From: an uncultured Porphyromonadaceae bacterium
GTDB lineage: Bacteria; Bacteroidota; Bacteroidia; Bacteroidales; Muribaculaceae
Assembly (NCBI GenBank): GCA_947073495.1
Contig: CAMTMX010000004.1
Location: 1 to 64,000, forward strand
DNA: 64,000 nucleotides
Direction: 5' to 3'
The first letter of the stretch is position 1. The number at the start of each line of letters is the position of its first letter. The translations under genes were made by a program, and so were the position numbers. The notes under the pieces are model-generated. The model saw nothing but the letters and a program-made list of their open reading frames with translations, had not been told where the DNA came from and searched no databases. Below are positions 24,022 to 33,264 of this stretch, one piece after another.

Positions 24022-25161
24022 TTAAACCGGAAGAGCCAATATCGGGGTGTCGCGTTCAAACAATAGTTTATGTGCGATCCCGGGATTGAACAAACGGCTG
24101 AAGACGTTCTTTTTCTTATTAGGAACAATGAGAAGCTGTATACCTGCCTGTCTGTCGTAGTTTTCAAAATCTTCCCTGAAAGTCTTGGCAGGGAAAACTT
24201 CAGTAGTAAATCTTGCCATGGGATAGTTTTTGTTAAAATAATCACAAAGCATATTCACCTTTTCCTTCACGTCATTCCCTACCCTTTCATTCACCGGAAT
24301 CAAAGTGACATCCACCTCAGGATACTCAAAAGTGCGCATCAGTGTGTCGACAGATAAAATGTCATGCTGATCAAGATTACAAAAATAGACCATCTTCTTT
24401 AAGGAATCAACCGATGAGAAATCAAAATTGTCGGGAATTGTAAATACAGGCACCCTACACGAATCGAGCACTTCCGCAGTGACACTTCCAATCAATTGTT
24501 CCCCCTTCTTATGCACTCCCCTCGTAGACATTACCACAAGCCCGGGAGGAGTCATACGGCAATATTCAATAATAACCTCTTCCGGGATACCTTCGCTTAT
24601 GTTGATTGAGTAAGGGATACCATCCATGCCTGATTCTTTGAGAGCCTCATCAAGTTTAGCAGTGAAAGATTTCATCATCTTGTTGCTCTCTTTTCTCATA
24701 TCTATTTCCTCCCTGACACCTTCAATCTCATCACCGACAACGGGAGAAAGCCCGGGGGCAAAAGAATCCGCATAATCAAGACTGCCATTAAAATAAGGAG
24801 TGGCGTATGCGTGAAGCAATACAGGATGCAAGGAGAGTTTTTTTGCCAATTCGAATGCTGCACGGCATGCCATCATGCTGTCTGAAGAAAAATCAACAGG
24901 GATGAGCACAGTTCCGTATGCCCCTGTCATCTTCATCTCCAATTTTACAGAGGGGAAAGATTCTGAACTCTCCACAATCTTTAATGCCATGGGGAGATCG
25001 GTTTCCTTAATTTTAACTCTTACTCCGGAAGGAATCCCGGCACCGGAAATCACAAAATTTTCAAATTTCACATCCAAACCATGACTTTCAAGAATTTTTT
25101 TGAGAGTCACAGCGCGGGGATAAGTGTGGATTGCGAGGGTAATAAACCGTTCTGCCGCCAT
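24022..25161 (-). CDS. Tandem universal stress protein (UspA) family protein
   Basis: The 379-residue protein carries an N-terminal extension (1-80, with a KILESHGLDVKFENFVISG region) and a Usp domain (about 83-240; YGTVLIPVDFSSDSMMACRAAFELA, and VVMSTRGVHKKGEQLIGSVTAEVL, which matches the G-2x-G-9x-G(S/T) ATP-binding motif). A second, more diverged Usp-like region ends in LFERDTPILALPV. It is probably a cytoplasmic ATP-binding stress protein. The gene lies 95 bp above mutS2 on the same strand, so co-transcription is possible. Confidence 0.82.
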   Translation of the reverse strand: MAAERFITLAIHTYPRAVTLKKILESHGLDVKFENFVISGAGIPSGVRVKIKETDLPMALKIVESSESFPSVKLEMKMTGAYGTVLIPVDFSSDSMMACRAAFELAKKLSLHPVLLHAYATPYFNGSLDYADSFAPGLSPVVGDEIEGVREEIDMRKESNKMMKSFTAKLDEALKESGMDGIPYSINISEGIPEEVIIEYCRMTPPGLVVMSTRGVHKKGEQLIGSVTAEVLDSCRVPVFTIPDNFDFSSVDSLKKMVYFCNLDQHDILSVDTLMRTFEYPEVDVTLIPVNERVGNDVKEKVNMLCDYFNKNYPMARFTTEVFPAKTFREDFENYDRQAGIQLLIVPNKKKNVFSRLFNPGIAHKLLFERDTPILALPV

Positions 25162-25183
25162 AGATAGTAATTTTAATTTAAGC

Positions 25184-25210
25184 GGCGCCCCGGAGAAAAA
25201 CCGGAGCGCC
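25184..25210 (-). terminator. GC-rich terminator of the small DNA-binding protein gene
   Basis: GGCGCCCCGG (25184-25193) and CCGGAGCGCC (25201-25210) form a 10-bp stem with one wobble, around a short A/T loop. On the minus strand it follows the gene ending at 25250. Confidence 0.65.
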
Positions 25211-25249
25211 GTGATAGATTAACGAATCAGTTCTCTATGTAAGAACAAC

Positions 25250-25513
25250 TCAGGCTTCCGCCTTGTTCTGCTCTTCAAGAATCTTGACTGCCATGTCATA
25301 GATAGTGGTGTCATCGAGAACCACGAGACCTCCGTCTGGACCCGGCTCTATATGCATGCCGACATTTTTGCCGAACTGATAGTTAACGCCGCCGAAATAA
25401 TTGCGCACTGTCTGTACTGTAAGGTTCAGCTCGTCGGCTATACGATGGGTTGAACCGTCGGGCAAACTGTCTTTGAGTCTGCGAAGCTCGTTGAAGGTGA
25501 TTGTCTTGCTCAT
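25250..25513 (-). CDS. Small HTH DNA-binding protein conserved in Bacteroidales
   Basis: The 87-residue protein has a helix-turn-helix near residues 10-45 (ELRRLKDSLPDGSTHRIADE, LNLTVQTVRNYFGG) and an acidic C-terminal tail (DDTTIYDMAVKILEEQNKAEA). Such short proteins are widespread and highly expressed in gut Bacteroidales, and may act as a chromosome-associated or global regulatory factor; the target is unknown. It has its own terminator and a 219-bp upstream gap, which indicates a single-gene transcript. Confidence 0.75.
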   Translation of the reverse strand: MSKTITFNELRRLKDSLPDGSTHRIADELNLTVQTVRNYFGGVNYQFGKNVGMHIEPGPDGGLVVLDDTTIYDMAVKILEEQNKAEA

Positions 25514-25732
25514 AGCAGATGGTATTTTTTGAGGTTATACTTAAACGATTATATAAGTAACCGTCGATTCTTATTATTTAACAATCCTTATGTAAGGTTT
25601 GCGATTGCTAATTTAGACATTTTTTTGCATTCCACCAAGAAAATTGGAAATTTCTCATGTGTTTTAAAACATATATAGAGAAATGAACCAATAATTATGC
25701 AAACCGAGACTTCTACAGGCATGTATTTACCC

Positions 25733-26545
25733 TCAGATTCTTTGAAGATCAGATGCCGATACCCATCCTATATAGTCGGAATTCAACCTTATCTTATACC
25801 AAGTGACATTTCCTTCTGCGTCAACCTCTTCTGAAAGAATCTGAACAACCGTACCCTTTGTCAGCACCTGTCCTTTTTCAAGATCGGCATCTTTTCCCGG
25901 TTCTGTGAGCAAAATAGTCTTGAAAGCCATGAGCACCCCTTCATTTTCAGAATGGAACACCCTTGACCCCATAAAGGAGAAAATAAGAAACAGCATGCTC
26001 ACCGCAAACAGAATCATGCCTCCGAAGAATCCAATTTTTCGTAAAAGCACTATTCTTGTAAATATATATATCGCCACACAGACAACAAACAAGACAAATG
26101 CCGCTGCCGCCCATACAGCCCATACATTTGAAGAAGTATCTTCCGCAACAGACTTATGGATGGATTGGAAAAATGACAATTCATCTTGTCCTGTCTTAAA
26201 TCTTTTCCCTTTTTGTTCCGCCTTATTCGCATCTTCAACACGTCCGGAAAGATAATTAAGATTTGCATTGACCTCTTTATTTGAAGGATCGAGCCTATGG
26301 GCCCTTTTATAGCATATCATGGCATTGCCATAATCCCCTTCCTGATAATAAGCATTTCCAAGATTATAAAGCAATGACACAGACGTGCCGTGTTCCTCCT
26401 CAAGAGCTTTATACAATTGAATAGCCTTGGAATATTCTTTAGCATTGTAGGCAGAATCGGCTTCTGAAATAACATTATCAGCTGACGCAGTGACAACTGA
26501 GAAGAGGGAGAGTATGGCGAGAAGAAAAAAGATTTTAGTTTTCAT
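25733..26545 (-). CDS. batE: BatE: TPR and SH3 aerotolerance protein
   Basis: Starting at the ATG at 26545, the protein has 270 residues: a signal peptide (MKTKIFFLLAILSLFSVV), TPR repeats (about 25-110; ADSAYNAKEYSKAIQLYKAL, NLGNAYYQEGDYGNAMICYK), two membrane helices (about 140-200) and a C-terminal SH3-like domain (WYKIRLNSDYIGWVSASDLQRI). An in-frame ATG at 26584 would only add a non-signal extension. It overlaps the end of batD and is the last gene of the Bat operon. BatE belongs to the membrane complex linked to oxygen tolerance in Bacteroides. Confidence 0.87.
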   Translation of the reverse strand: MKTKIFFLLAILSLFSVVTASADNVISEADSAYNAKEYSKAIQLYKALEEEHGTSVSLLYNLGNAYYQEGDYGNAMICYKRAHRLDPSNKEVNANLNYLSGRVEDANKAEQKGKRFKTGQDELSFFQSIHKSVAEDTSSNVWAVWAAAAFVLFVVCVAIYIFTRIVLLRKIGFFGGMILFAVSMLFLIFSFMGSRVFHSENEGVLMAFKTILLTEPGKDADLEKGQVLTKGTVVQILSEEVDAEGNVTWYKIRLNSDYIGWVSASDLQRI

Positions 26546-28373
26546 TTGCCACATTTTTATTTTTAAACGCACTTTCCAAATCATTAATCACAGTCACCCC
26601 CTTATCGTAGACGGGTTGCATATCCGCCTTGGTAGCCGCAGGAGCATATTTTGCAAACTCGCAGTCGTCAATAAGGGCTATAAGTTCAGCAATCTCTTTT
26701 TCAGGGATGCCACGACCAGACAAAGTTTCACTGACATTCTGCCTGTTGAGTTCGGAGGTGGGTATTTTCAGTTTATCTCCAAGATAACCCCACAGCGCCG
26801 CAAGCATCTCATCATAAAACTCATCGATCTGCTGTTTCTTCATGCAAGCCGCAGCTTTCCTGAGACGCATGCGTGCCATCTTGCTCGCTTTCCTGCTTTT
26901 AACTGCAAGGAAGTCGGCATTTGCCTTAAGATATGCACGATAATAAGCTACAGCAGCAAGGAGTATGAGAACCGGAATCAAATAGAACAACCAATATCCA
27001 ATCGTTTCAACGTATGGCGTATGTCGCATAGAAAGATTGTCAGACATAGGCAACAACTGATCGTTGAATGAAAGCTTCCCTTTTGTCTGCGATCTTTCTG
27101 ACCCTGTTCCTTTCCCTACGTTGATTGTATAGCCTTTTGCCTCGGAAGTTTCGTATCTGCCTGTCTCCGGATCAAAATATACGAGCTGTACAGACGGGAT
27201 AGAGAATGTCCCGGCTTCAAGAGGCATGAAAGAATAATCAAACTTCGCCGTGCCGCTAACATTTGTCTTACCCACATTGGCGTTAACCTCAGGAGTAGGA
27301 CTATATACCTCAAGCTGCGAAGGATAGAGGGCATTCAAATCCGGAAGCTTCACATATTTCAAATTACCGGTACCGGTGACAGTGTAAATTATTGACGCCG
27401 CCTGGTTGCTTTTAAAATTCTGAGAAGGAAGATCGGACGTGATCTTAAACTGACCCACGCCGCCTGAAAAATTGGCAGGAGAAGGTTTTGGCAAAGGCTT
27501 AACATTGACGGTAAGGTCATTAGGAGTAACATTCAATTCCAATGGTTTTGCAACAGACATGCTTCCCCAGAAAGGGTCATGATAATATTCCCTTTCATCG
27601 ACACTGATCGTATACTTATTACCGATGACCTTGAGTTCACCTTCCATCTGAGGGAAGATGATATAACGTGCTATTATCGCTGTAGCGTAAGTTTTACCTT
27701 GATACGTCTCATAGCTGAATGAAGAAGAGGTGTCTTTTGATTCCTCTATCACAAACCCTTCAAACTTGGGAGCCGCCGTAGCTCCTATAAATTTGATTGC
27801 ATCGTATGTAGTGTAGAGCTTTACAGTATAGACTATAGCTTCCTGTTCATATACATTCGAGCGAGACACATCCGCTTTCAGGAAAAGATTTCCATCTCCT
27901 TTCCCTATAAATTTTGGTCCATCCGCACTGTTATGTCTGTCTTGTCCTGATTGACTTGCACCTGGAGCAGGAGAAGGATCAGCTGCAGACCCGATTGAAT
28001 AAGAAACAGAATTACTCTTGACACCACCTACTGTTATCGGACCGAAAGAATATTGACCCTCTTTTTGAGCCCGTAGTGTGAGGGTGTAGGTGTAACTGAA
28101 ACTTTGAGTCGTCTTCCCATTGACACTTGTAAATCTGGAACTCTGTCCCGTACGGTCGAAATACATGACTTTTGCCCCGGGAACGGATGACGGTTTTTCA
28201 GGAACAGCATCAAGATCGGAGACCTCATAATAAATATAAAACAGGTCGCCTACACCGATTGCCCGTCTTCCTCTTCCTGTATCGACAGTCAACCTTATGG
28301 AAGATGCGTATGATGTAGCTCCGGCGATAAGCAACAAGAAGAGGAGGATGATATGTTTCATATTCAATTTCAT
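26535..28373 (-). CDS. batD: BatD: oxygen-tolerance family membrane protein
   Basis: The protein (about 612 residues from the ATG at 28373; another ATG lies at 28361) has a signal peptide, a large periplasmic region of beta-rich BatD repeats (about 25-450, with YIIFPQMEGELKVIGNKYTI and DYSFMPLEAGTFSIPSVQL motifs), one membrane helix (about 455-480, YWLFYLIPVLILLAAVAYY) and a cytoplasmic C-terminal helical domain (MKKQQIDEFYDEMLAALWGY). That matches the BatD family. A long Gly/Ser/Pro linker sits near 130-150. It belongs to the minus-strand Bat operon and overlaps batE. Confidence 0.88.
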   Translation of the reverse strand: MKLNMKHIILLFLLLIAGATSYASSIRLTVDTGRGRRAIGVGDLFYIYYEVSDLDAVPEKPSSVPGAKVMYFDRTGQSSRFTSVNGKTTQSFSYTYTLTLRAQKEGQYSFGPITVGGVKSNSVSYSIGSAADPSPAPGASQSGQDRHNSADGPKFIGKGDGNLFLKADVSRSNVYEQEAIVYTVKLYTTYDAIKFIGATAAPKFEGFVIEESKDTSSSFSYETYQGKTYATAIIARYIIFPQMEGELKVIGNKYTISVDEREYYHDPFWGSMSVAKPLELNVTPNDLTVNVKPLPKPSPANFSGGVGQFKITSDLPSQNFKSNQAASIIYTVTGTGNLKYVKLPDLNALYPSQLEVYSPTPEVNANVGKTNVSGTAKFDYSFMPLEAGTFSIPSVQLVYFDPETGRYETSEAKGYTINVGKGTGSERSQTKGKLSFNDQLLPMSDNLSMRHTPYVETIGYWLFYLIPVLILLAAVAYYRAYLKANADFLAVKSRKASKMARMRLRKAAACMKKQQIDEFYDEMLAALWGYLGDKLKIPTSELNRQNVSETLSGRGIPEKEIAELIALIDDCEFAKYAPAATKADMQPVYDKGVTVINDLESAFKNKNVANEN

Positions 28374-28433
28374 TGTCAAAAATCGGATTTCATAGGGTTA
28401 AAAATGATGTCTCGAATTCAAAATTAATCATGA

Positions 28434-29342
28434 TCAAACATCCATAATTACCGTGGGAGTTTCATCATAATGTTTTGATTCTTTAACCTCAAACTCAAGA
28501 GGTTCGGATTTTGCGGTTACATATTTCCCTTTATCACTGTCAAAATATGAAAATTCTATGGGAGAAATAACATATTTTCCTGATTTGTCAGCAGAGAAAA
28601 GACATTCTATTTCAATTTCAGACCCGATGCTGCCATTCTTAATGAAATGCGATCGAGAATCCGTCATTGATTTAAAATGCAAGCCATCAGGAAAACATTT
28701 GGGAATATCGGGCAGTAACGCTTCGGAAAGATCCCCTTTGCCAACAATTGTAACAAACATACGGATATTATCTCCTGCCAAAGGCTTGTCGATCATCGAC
28801 ATTTCCACCTCAAACTTACCCACAGCACCCGAGAAGGTCTGAGGACGGTTATTCACCGGTAAAGCATCGACCTTAATTTTTAAATCAGGGGCGGACAAAG
28901 CAAACATTTCCACCCTGTTTGCCACAGACGGTCCCCAATAAGGGTCGTCTACAGTGATCTGACGGTTTATCCCGATTCTATAATCACCACCTCTTATAGT
29001 ATATTTCCCTTTATTGTTTGTTCCAATAAAAAAACGGTCAATAACAGCACGATAATACAACCTTCCGTCAATATTCACTTCTTCAAGATGATTGTCGGGT
29101 GCAGAACGTCCGATATCAAGTCCGGGAAATTCAGGATTTGACATTACCTCCGCACCGGCCACATTCGGATCGGGAGATACCAATATAACCTCATAAATAA
29201 GAAACTCCCCGACAACAGCGTGGTTACGATCAATTCTGGTTTCAAGATATGGCACCGCCTCCCCTTTCCCCTTTGCATTGCATGGAAAAACTGAAAGGAG
29301 TAATATCAATAACAGTGTAATATATATAAAACCTTTTTTCAT
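28434..29342 (-). CDS. BatD-like paralogue lacking the membrane domain
   Basis: From the ATG at 29342 the protein has 302 residues: a signal peptide (KKGFIYITLLLILLLSVFPC) and only the periplasmic BatD-type beta domains (EFLIYEVILVSPDPNVAGAE, SGKYVISPIEFSYFDSDKGK). It shares DDPYWG and FSGAVGKFEVEMS with BatD (DPFWG, FSGGVGQFKITSD) but has neither the membrane helix nor the cytoplasmic domain. The start overlaps the batC stop as ATGA. The signal peptide ends near a Cys (FPCNAKG), though this is not a clear lipobox. It is best read as a shortened duplicate of batD held within the operon. Confidence 0.8.
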   Translation of the reverse strand: MKKGFIYITLLLILLLSVFPCNAKGKGEAVPYLETRIDRNHAVVGEFLIYEVILVSPDPNVAGAEVMSNPEFPGLDIGRSAPDNHLEEVNIDGRLYYRAVIDRFFIGTNNKGKYTIRGGDYRIGINRQITVDDPYWGPSVANRVEMFALSAPDLKIKVDALPVNNRPQTFSGAVGKFEVEMSMIDKPLAGDNIRMFVTIVGKGDLSEALLPDIPKCFPDGLHFKSMTDSRSHFIKNGSIGSEIEIECLFSADKSGKYVISPIEFSYFDSDKGKYVTAKSEPLEFEVKESKHYDETPTVIMDV

Positions 29343-30121
29343 CACCAATTCTTGCGAGACCTGTTTCTATCAGTACTTTTATCTCCTTGATTACCGGTTG
29401 TCACACGAGCCCGTGTCTGATTTTCTTTATTTTCCATAGCTTTCAAAATCTGGTCGGCAGTCTGCTGGTTGATGTCCGGCTGATTTTGCTGCTGGTTCTG
29501 GTCTTGATTCTTGTCTTTATTTTGATCCTGATTCTGATCTTTGTTTTGCTGCTGATCCTGATTCTGATCCTGGTTTTGGTCTTGGTCTTTGTTTTGATCC
29601 TGATCCTGGTTCTGATCCTGATTTTGATTCTGAAGCTTCAGCTGGGTGATACGCAGATTGCGTCGTGCCGCCTCATCGTCAGGATTCAAACGCAAAGATT
29701 GCTTATAATAATTAAGGGCATTTGCATAATCTTCAGAGTTAAAGGCGATATTGCCAAGATTATAGTTGGCACGGGAAGCCAACATCGGCTTCTCTCTTCC
29801 CATCTGAGACACCTGCTCCATGGCTTTGGCTCCGTTTGCAAGCATATCTTTGGCAGCCTGAGTCGTATCGGAAGGATTAGAACCAAGTCGGATCTGCGAC
29901 AAACCGAGATTATAACGAGCCACAACTGATGAAGGATTTTCTTTCAATGCCTGTTGATATTTAAGATATGCGGCACGATAACGTCCATCGTTATATAGCT
30001 TATTACCTTCGGTTATATAATTACGTTCTTTTCTTGTCGACTCAGACTGGGCATAAGTGTTGCCCCCAAATGCTAACGCAACAGACAAAAGGGTCAATAT
30101 TATCAAAACTCTCGTTTTCAT
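29342..30121 (-). CDS. batC: BatC: TPR protein with Gln/Asn/Asp repeat tract
   Basis: The 259-residue protein has a signal peptide (1-24), TPR repeats (about 30-155; YNDGRYRAAYLKYQQALKEN, NLGNIAFNSEDYANALNYYK) and a tract of about 55 residues of QNQD/QNKD units (about 160-215), followed by DINQQTADQILKAMENKENQ. The tract is encoded by near-repeating hexanucleotides. It overlaps batB upstream and the batD-like gene downstream by ATGA junctions, so translation is probably coupled. TPR domains in BatC are thought to bind the VWA proteins of the complex. Confidence 0.87.
   Translation of the reverse strand: MKTRVLIILTLLSVALAFGGNTYAQSESTRKERNYITEGNKLYNDGRYRAAYLKYQQALKENPSSVVARYNLGLSQIRLGSNPSDTTQAAKDMLANGAKAMEQVSQMGREKPMLASRANYNLGNIAFNSEDYANALNYYKQSLRLNPDDEAARRNLRITQLKLQNQNQDQNQDQDQNKDQDQNQDQNQDQQQNKDQNQDQNKDKNQDQNQQQNQPDINQQTADQILKAMENKENQTRARVTTGNQGDKSTDRNRSRKNW
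29480..29640. repeat. Hexanucleotide repeat tract within batC
   Basis: On the + strand the tract cycles through hexamers such as TGATCC, TGATTC, TGATCT and TGGTTC, giving alternating Gln, Asn, Asp and Lys codons in batC. Changes in hexamer number would keep the frame and alter only tract length. Confidence 0.8.
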
Positions 30122-31167
30122 TTCTTTTCCTCCTTCTTGAAAAATGTGATCTTATCGAGCCAACTGATTTTGCGGTCGAGAACAAAAATATCTATCACAA
30201 TAATAATCAATGCAACCCATACAAAGATAGCAAACAATTCATCGTGAATAGCTGAAAAGCTTGATTCAAGCGCAGACTTTTTAACAGTATCAAGCTGTTT
30301 GTCAAGCTCGTTGAGCGCATCATTATTAGAGGCATTCACATATATGCCCTTACCGGCAGAGGCAATTTCAGTGGCAAGATCTTCATTCAGGGCAGTGCGG
30401 ACAGGTTCTCCTGTCTCGGGGTTTATAAGATAACCTCCCCCCTTAAGAGGTATCGGCACAGGAGTAGTAGATCCCAAACCGACCACATCAAGCTGAATGT
30501 CATTGCGCGCCGCGGTTTTCGCCGCATCCATCACACTTTGCGGATCTTCAAGATCTTCAGCATCTGTTATGAGGATTATCGCCTTTCCTATCTTTTTGTC
30601 CTCGCTAAATGATTTAGCAGCCATGTCGATCGCTGCTGTAATGTTCGTGCCCTGATTATCGATTGATGAAGGGTCGATTGAATTCAAGAACATTTTAGCC
30701 GAGACATAATCGCTTGTGACAGGAATAAGAGTATATGCATCCCCGGCATATACAATAAGACCGACACGGTCATTGTCAAGATGATTAATCAGTTTCTCAA
30801 GAATAAGTTTTGCCGTACGCATACGGTCTATGCCGTTTTCTTCAGAAGTGGAAGAAGCGAGCATGGAATTACTTGCGTCTACAGCAATAACCACTTCGAT
30901 ACCCTCCTTGACAGTCTTTTCATCTTTCACTCCACCCCATGGACGGGCAAATGCGATAATAATCATGGCAAGAGCAACCATCTCAAGCGTGATCTTGATT
31001 GGAGGCTTATATGGGGAAACCTCAGGCATGAGAGGTGCAAGAATTTTTATATTACCAAACTTTTTTAATTTTTTAGACCTTGCATAACGAGCCCAGGCAT
31101 ACAAAGCTATGAATGCCGGCACCAGAAGCAGGAGCATCAGAAGTTTGGGATATGCGAAACTAAACAT
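30118..31167 (-). CDS. batB: BatB: VWA-domain membrane protein
   Basis: The 349-residue protein has N-terminal helices (about 5-25 and 58-76), a von Willebrand factor A domain (about 85-280) with the MIDAS motif DASNSM (VIAVDASNSML) and the conserved Thr/Asp positions (NQGTNITAAI, ILITDAEDLEDP), and a C-terminal helix (about 315-335). This is the BatA/BatB layout. It overlaps batC by ATGA and follows batA by 46 bp. It is expected to sit in the inner membrane with its VWA domain in the periplasm. Confidence 0.9.
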   Translation of the reverse strand: MFSFAYPKLLMLLLLVPAFIALYAWARYARSKKLKKFGNIKILAPLMPEVSPYKPPIKITLEMVALAMIIIAFARPWGGVKDEKTVKEGIEVVIAVDASNSMLASSTSEENGIDRMRTAKLILEKLINHLDNDRVGLIVYAGDAYTLIPVTSDYVSAKMFLNSIDPSSIDNQGTNITAAIDMAAKSFSEDKKIGKAIILITDAEDLEDPQSVMDAAKTAARNDIQLDVVGLGSTTPVPIPLKGGGYLINPETGEPVRTALNEDLATEIASAGKGIYVNASNNDALNELDKQLDTVKKSALESSFSAIHDELFAIFVWVALIIIVIDIFVLDRKISWLDKITFFKKEEKK

Positions 31168-31213
31168 CGATATTTTTTATATTTGTATCACACTTAATTA
31201 TCTACCGCAATTA

Positions 31214-32191
31214 TCAAGGAATTCTTCGAAGAACAGTATAACGGAGCAATAGATATGCACAGAACGAACACAACGACAACAGCAACCAAGGCATGAAGTT
31301 CTCATCTGTCAAAGTAAACTTGTCGACATCGAGAACCGTTTTCTCCAAACTGTCGATCTCGTCAAATACGTTGCGAAGCATCTTCTCATCAGTTGCCCTG
31401 AAAAACTTACCGCCAGTGATAGATGCAATCTCTTTGAGAGACTGTTCATCTATCTTTGTCTCCATGGTAGTGGTTGAGAATCCATAAGGATCCGTTATCT
31501 GGATCGAACCATTTGTTCCGACTCCGATAGTATAGACCTTTATCCCTTTTTGTTTAGCAATCTGGGCTGCGGTTGACGGAGGCACATCTCCCGCATTATT
31601 GGTTCCATCTGTGAGAAGAATAATACTTTTTGATTTTGCTTTGCCTGACGCAATACGGTTAATGGCACTTGTCAATCCGTCGCCGATTGCTGTTCCATCA
31701 TTCAGTTCACCCATTTCCACCTGACGGATAGCATTCATAAGAGCCGCCCTGTCATTTGTAAGAGGCATCAATGACAAGCTTTCCCCCGCAAAAACCACAA
31801 GACCCATATTGTCGTTGGTGCGCTGGTTTACAAATTTTGATGCCACATCTTTTGCAGCCGCAAATCTGGATGGTTCAAAATCCCGAGCCGTCATACTTCC
31901 TGAGATATCAAGGGCAATCACAATATCCGTGCCTTCAATTCTTGATGTGCGAAGATGATCATGAGTCTGTGGACGAGCTAAAGCAACAATCATGCCGCCA
32001 ATTGCAACAAGCTGAAGAGCAAATGCCACGTGTATAGCTATCGTTTTCCACGACACCGGCATATTGGCAACCGGCGACAAGGTTGAAATCCCTAATGAAG
32101 GATTGGCATTCCTGTGTTTCCACACATACCAGGCAATCAAAGGGACATAGAGTAGAAAAAGCCAAAGAAAAGCTGGATATTTTAACATCAT
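31214..32191 (-). CDS. batA: BatA: VWA-domain membrane protein
   Basis: The 325-residue protein has helices at about 7-23 and 55-77, a VWA domain (about 85-290) with MIDAS DISGSM (VIALDISGSMTARD), NDGTAIGDGL and IILLTDGTNNAGDV, and a final helix (about 300-320). The metal-binding residues are complete. It is paired with BatB as in the Bacteroides aerotolerance operon and overlaps the gene upstream by 4 bases. Confidence 0.9.
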   Translation of the reverse strand: MMLKYPAFLWLFLLYVPLIAWYVWKHRNANPSLGISTLSPVANMPVSWKTIAIHVAFALQLVAIGGMIVALARPQTHDHLRTSRIEGTDIVIALDISGSMTARDFEPSRFAAAKDVASKFVNQRTNDNMGLVVFAGESLSLMPLTNDRAALMNAIRQVEMGELNDGTAIGDGLTSAINRIASGKAKSKSIILLTDGTNNAGDVPPSTAAQIAKQKGIKVYTIGVGTNGSIQITDPYGFSTTTMETKIDEQSLKEIASITGGKFFRATDEKMLRNVFDEIDSLEKTVLDVDKFTLTDENFMPWLLLSLCSFCAYLLLRYTVLRRIP

Positions 32192-33234
32192 GACTCACCT
32201 CCCTTCTTTTTTCCGGATAAACTCTTTGATTTATTACCCGCCTGAGTTTCGTCGGCAGAATCTTTATTATCTTCAGATTCCGGCACAACTACAGGTTTTG
32301 TCTCCTCTATGAATTTGACAGCGTTCTCATAAGCGGCAATATTATCTGCAGGCAAAGGACGCACTTTTGCAAACTTAACAAAATCCGCCACGCTGAGTAT
32401 TTGTCGCACGTAATCCCTTTTGTCTTTAACATCACTATTGTAAAGATGATCCATTATCTCGCGAGAGGTCATCTCCATAGCATTAATTCCGAATCTACGA
32501 TCGAGATACACACGCAAAATCTCTGTGAGCTGAGTGAAATATTCTTTCTCCATTCCTTGTTCCCACAGATTTTTCGCCTTAAGTTCCCTGAGTTTGGTAA
32601 TCGCAACCTCATATGGTGAAGGTTGGGGTTTCTTCTTGAGCACACTACCCTCTTTCTTATATCTTTTCATTGCCCATAATGTGCCGATAATTGCAAGGAC
32701 AAGAATAAGAATCACCCACCAATAATCATAAATCCAATCAGGAACAGCATCCAAAAGAGAGGAATTTTCAGGTTCTGCAACCTGAGCAAAACCCGCGATA
32801 GGATCTTCTGCAGTAACATTGACAGGAACTACATTAAGAGTAAGCGCATTAGAACGCGCCGAGTCACTTTCAGAGACATAAACGAACTGAGGCAATCTGA
32901 AAGTTCCTGAATCAAATGCCTGAAGAGGCACCTGATAATTAATCTGGATTCTGTTGGATCCCAATTCAATGGTATCTGCCTTATACGATGTTCTTAGCTC
33001 TATGCTGTCGCCACAAACACCTACATATCCTTTTGAGGGATCAACGTCCCTGAACATCGGGAAACCTCCCGGCTTACCTTTATCCTGAACGACTTCAAGC
33101 GAGAGCGTGGTCAATTTCCCCATAAGGAGATTGACCGAGTCAAGACGAGCGGTGACAGAAACTTTTGCGGAAGCTGCAACAACACACAAAAGGGTCAGAA
33201 ACACTACAGATATATATCTTTTTATTTGATTCAT
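32188..33234 (-). CDS. Bat-operon membrane protein (DUF4381-like position)
   Basis: The 348-residue protein has a signal peptide (1-23), a periplasmic beta-domain (about 25-150; LDSVNLLMGKLTTLSLEV, IQINYQVPLQAFDSGTFRLP), one strong membrane helix (about 170-190; YWWVILILVLAIIGTLWAM) and a cytoplasmic helical domain (YFTQLTEILRVYLDRRFGIN, AMEMTSREIMDHL) with a charged low-complexity tail. This layout is the one found between the DUF58 gene and batA in many Bacteroidetes, where it probably links the VWA proteins to the DUF58/MoxR pair. The family name is less certain than the operon assignment. Confidence 0.75.
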   Translation of the reverse strand: MNQIKRYISVVFLTLLCVVAASAKVSVTARLDSVNLLMGKLTTLSLEVVQDKGKPGGFPMFRDVDPSKGYVGVCGDSIELRTSYKADTIELGSNRIQINYQVPLQAFDSGTFRLPQFVYVSESDSARSNALTLNVVPVNVTAEDPIAGFAQVAEPENSSLLDAVPDWIYDYWWVILILVLAIIGTLWAMKRYKKEGSVLKKKPQPSPYEVAITKLRELKAKNLWEQGMEKEYFTQLTEILRVYLDRRFGINAMEMTSREIMDHLYNSDVKDKRDYVRQILSVADFVKFAKVRPLPADNIAAYENAVKFIEETKPVVVPESEDNKDSADETQAGNKSKSLSGKKKGGES

Positions 33235-33264
33235 TTACCACTTTAATTAAATTGGGATTAACAC

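Noticed and set aside
29387..29929. 180-codon plus-strand frame rich in Leu/Ile/Val
   Set aside because: It is the antisense reading of the batC Gln/Asn/Asp tract, which gives hydrophobic repeats by chance.
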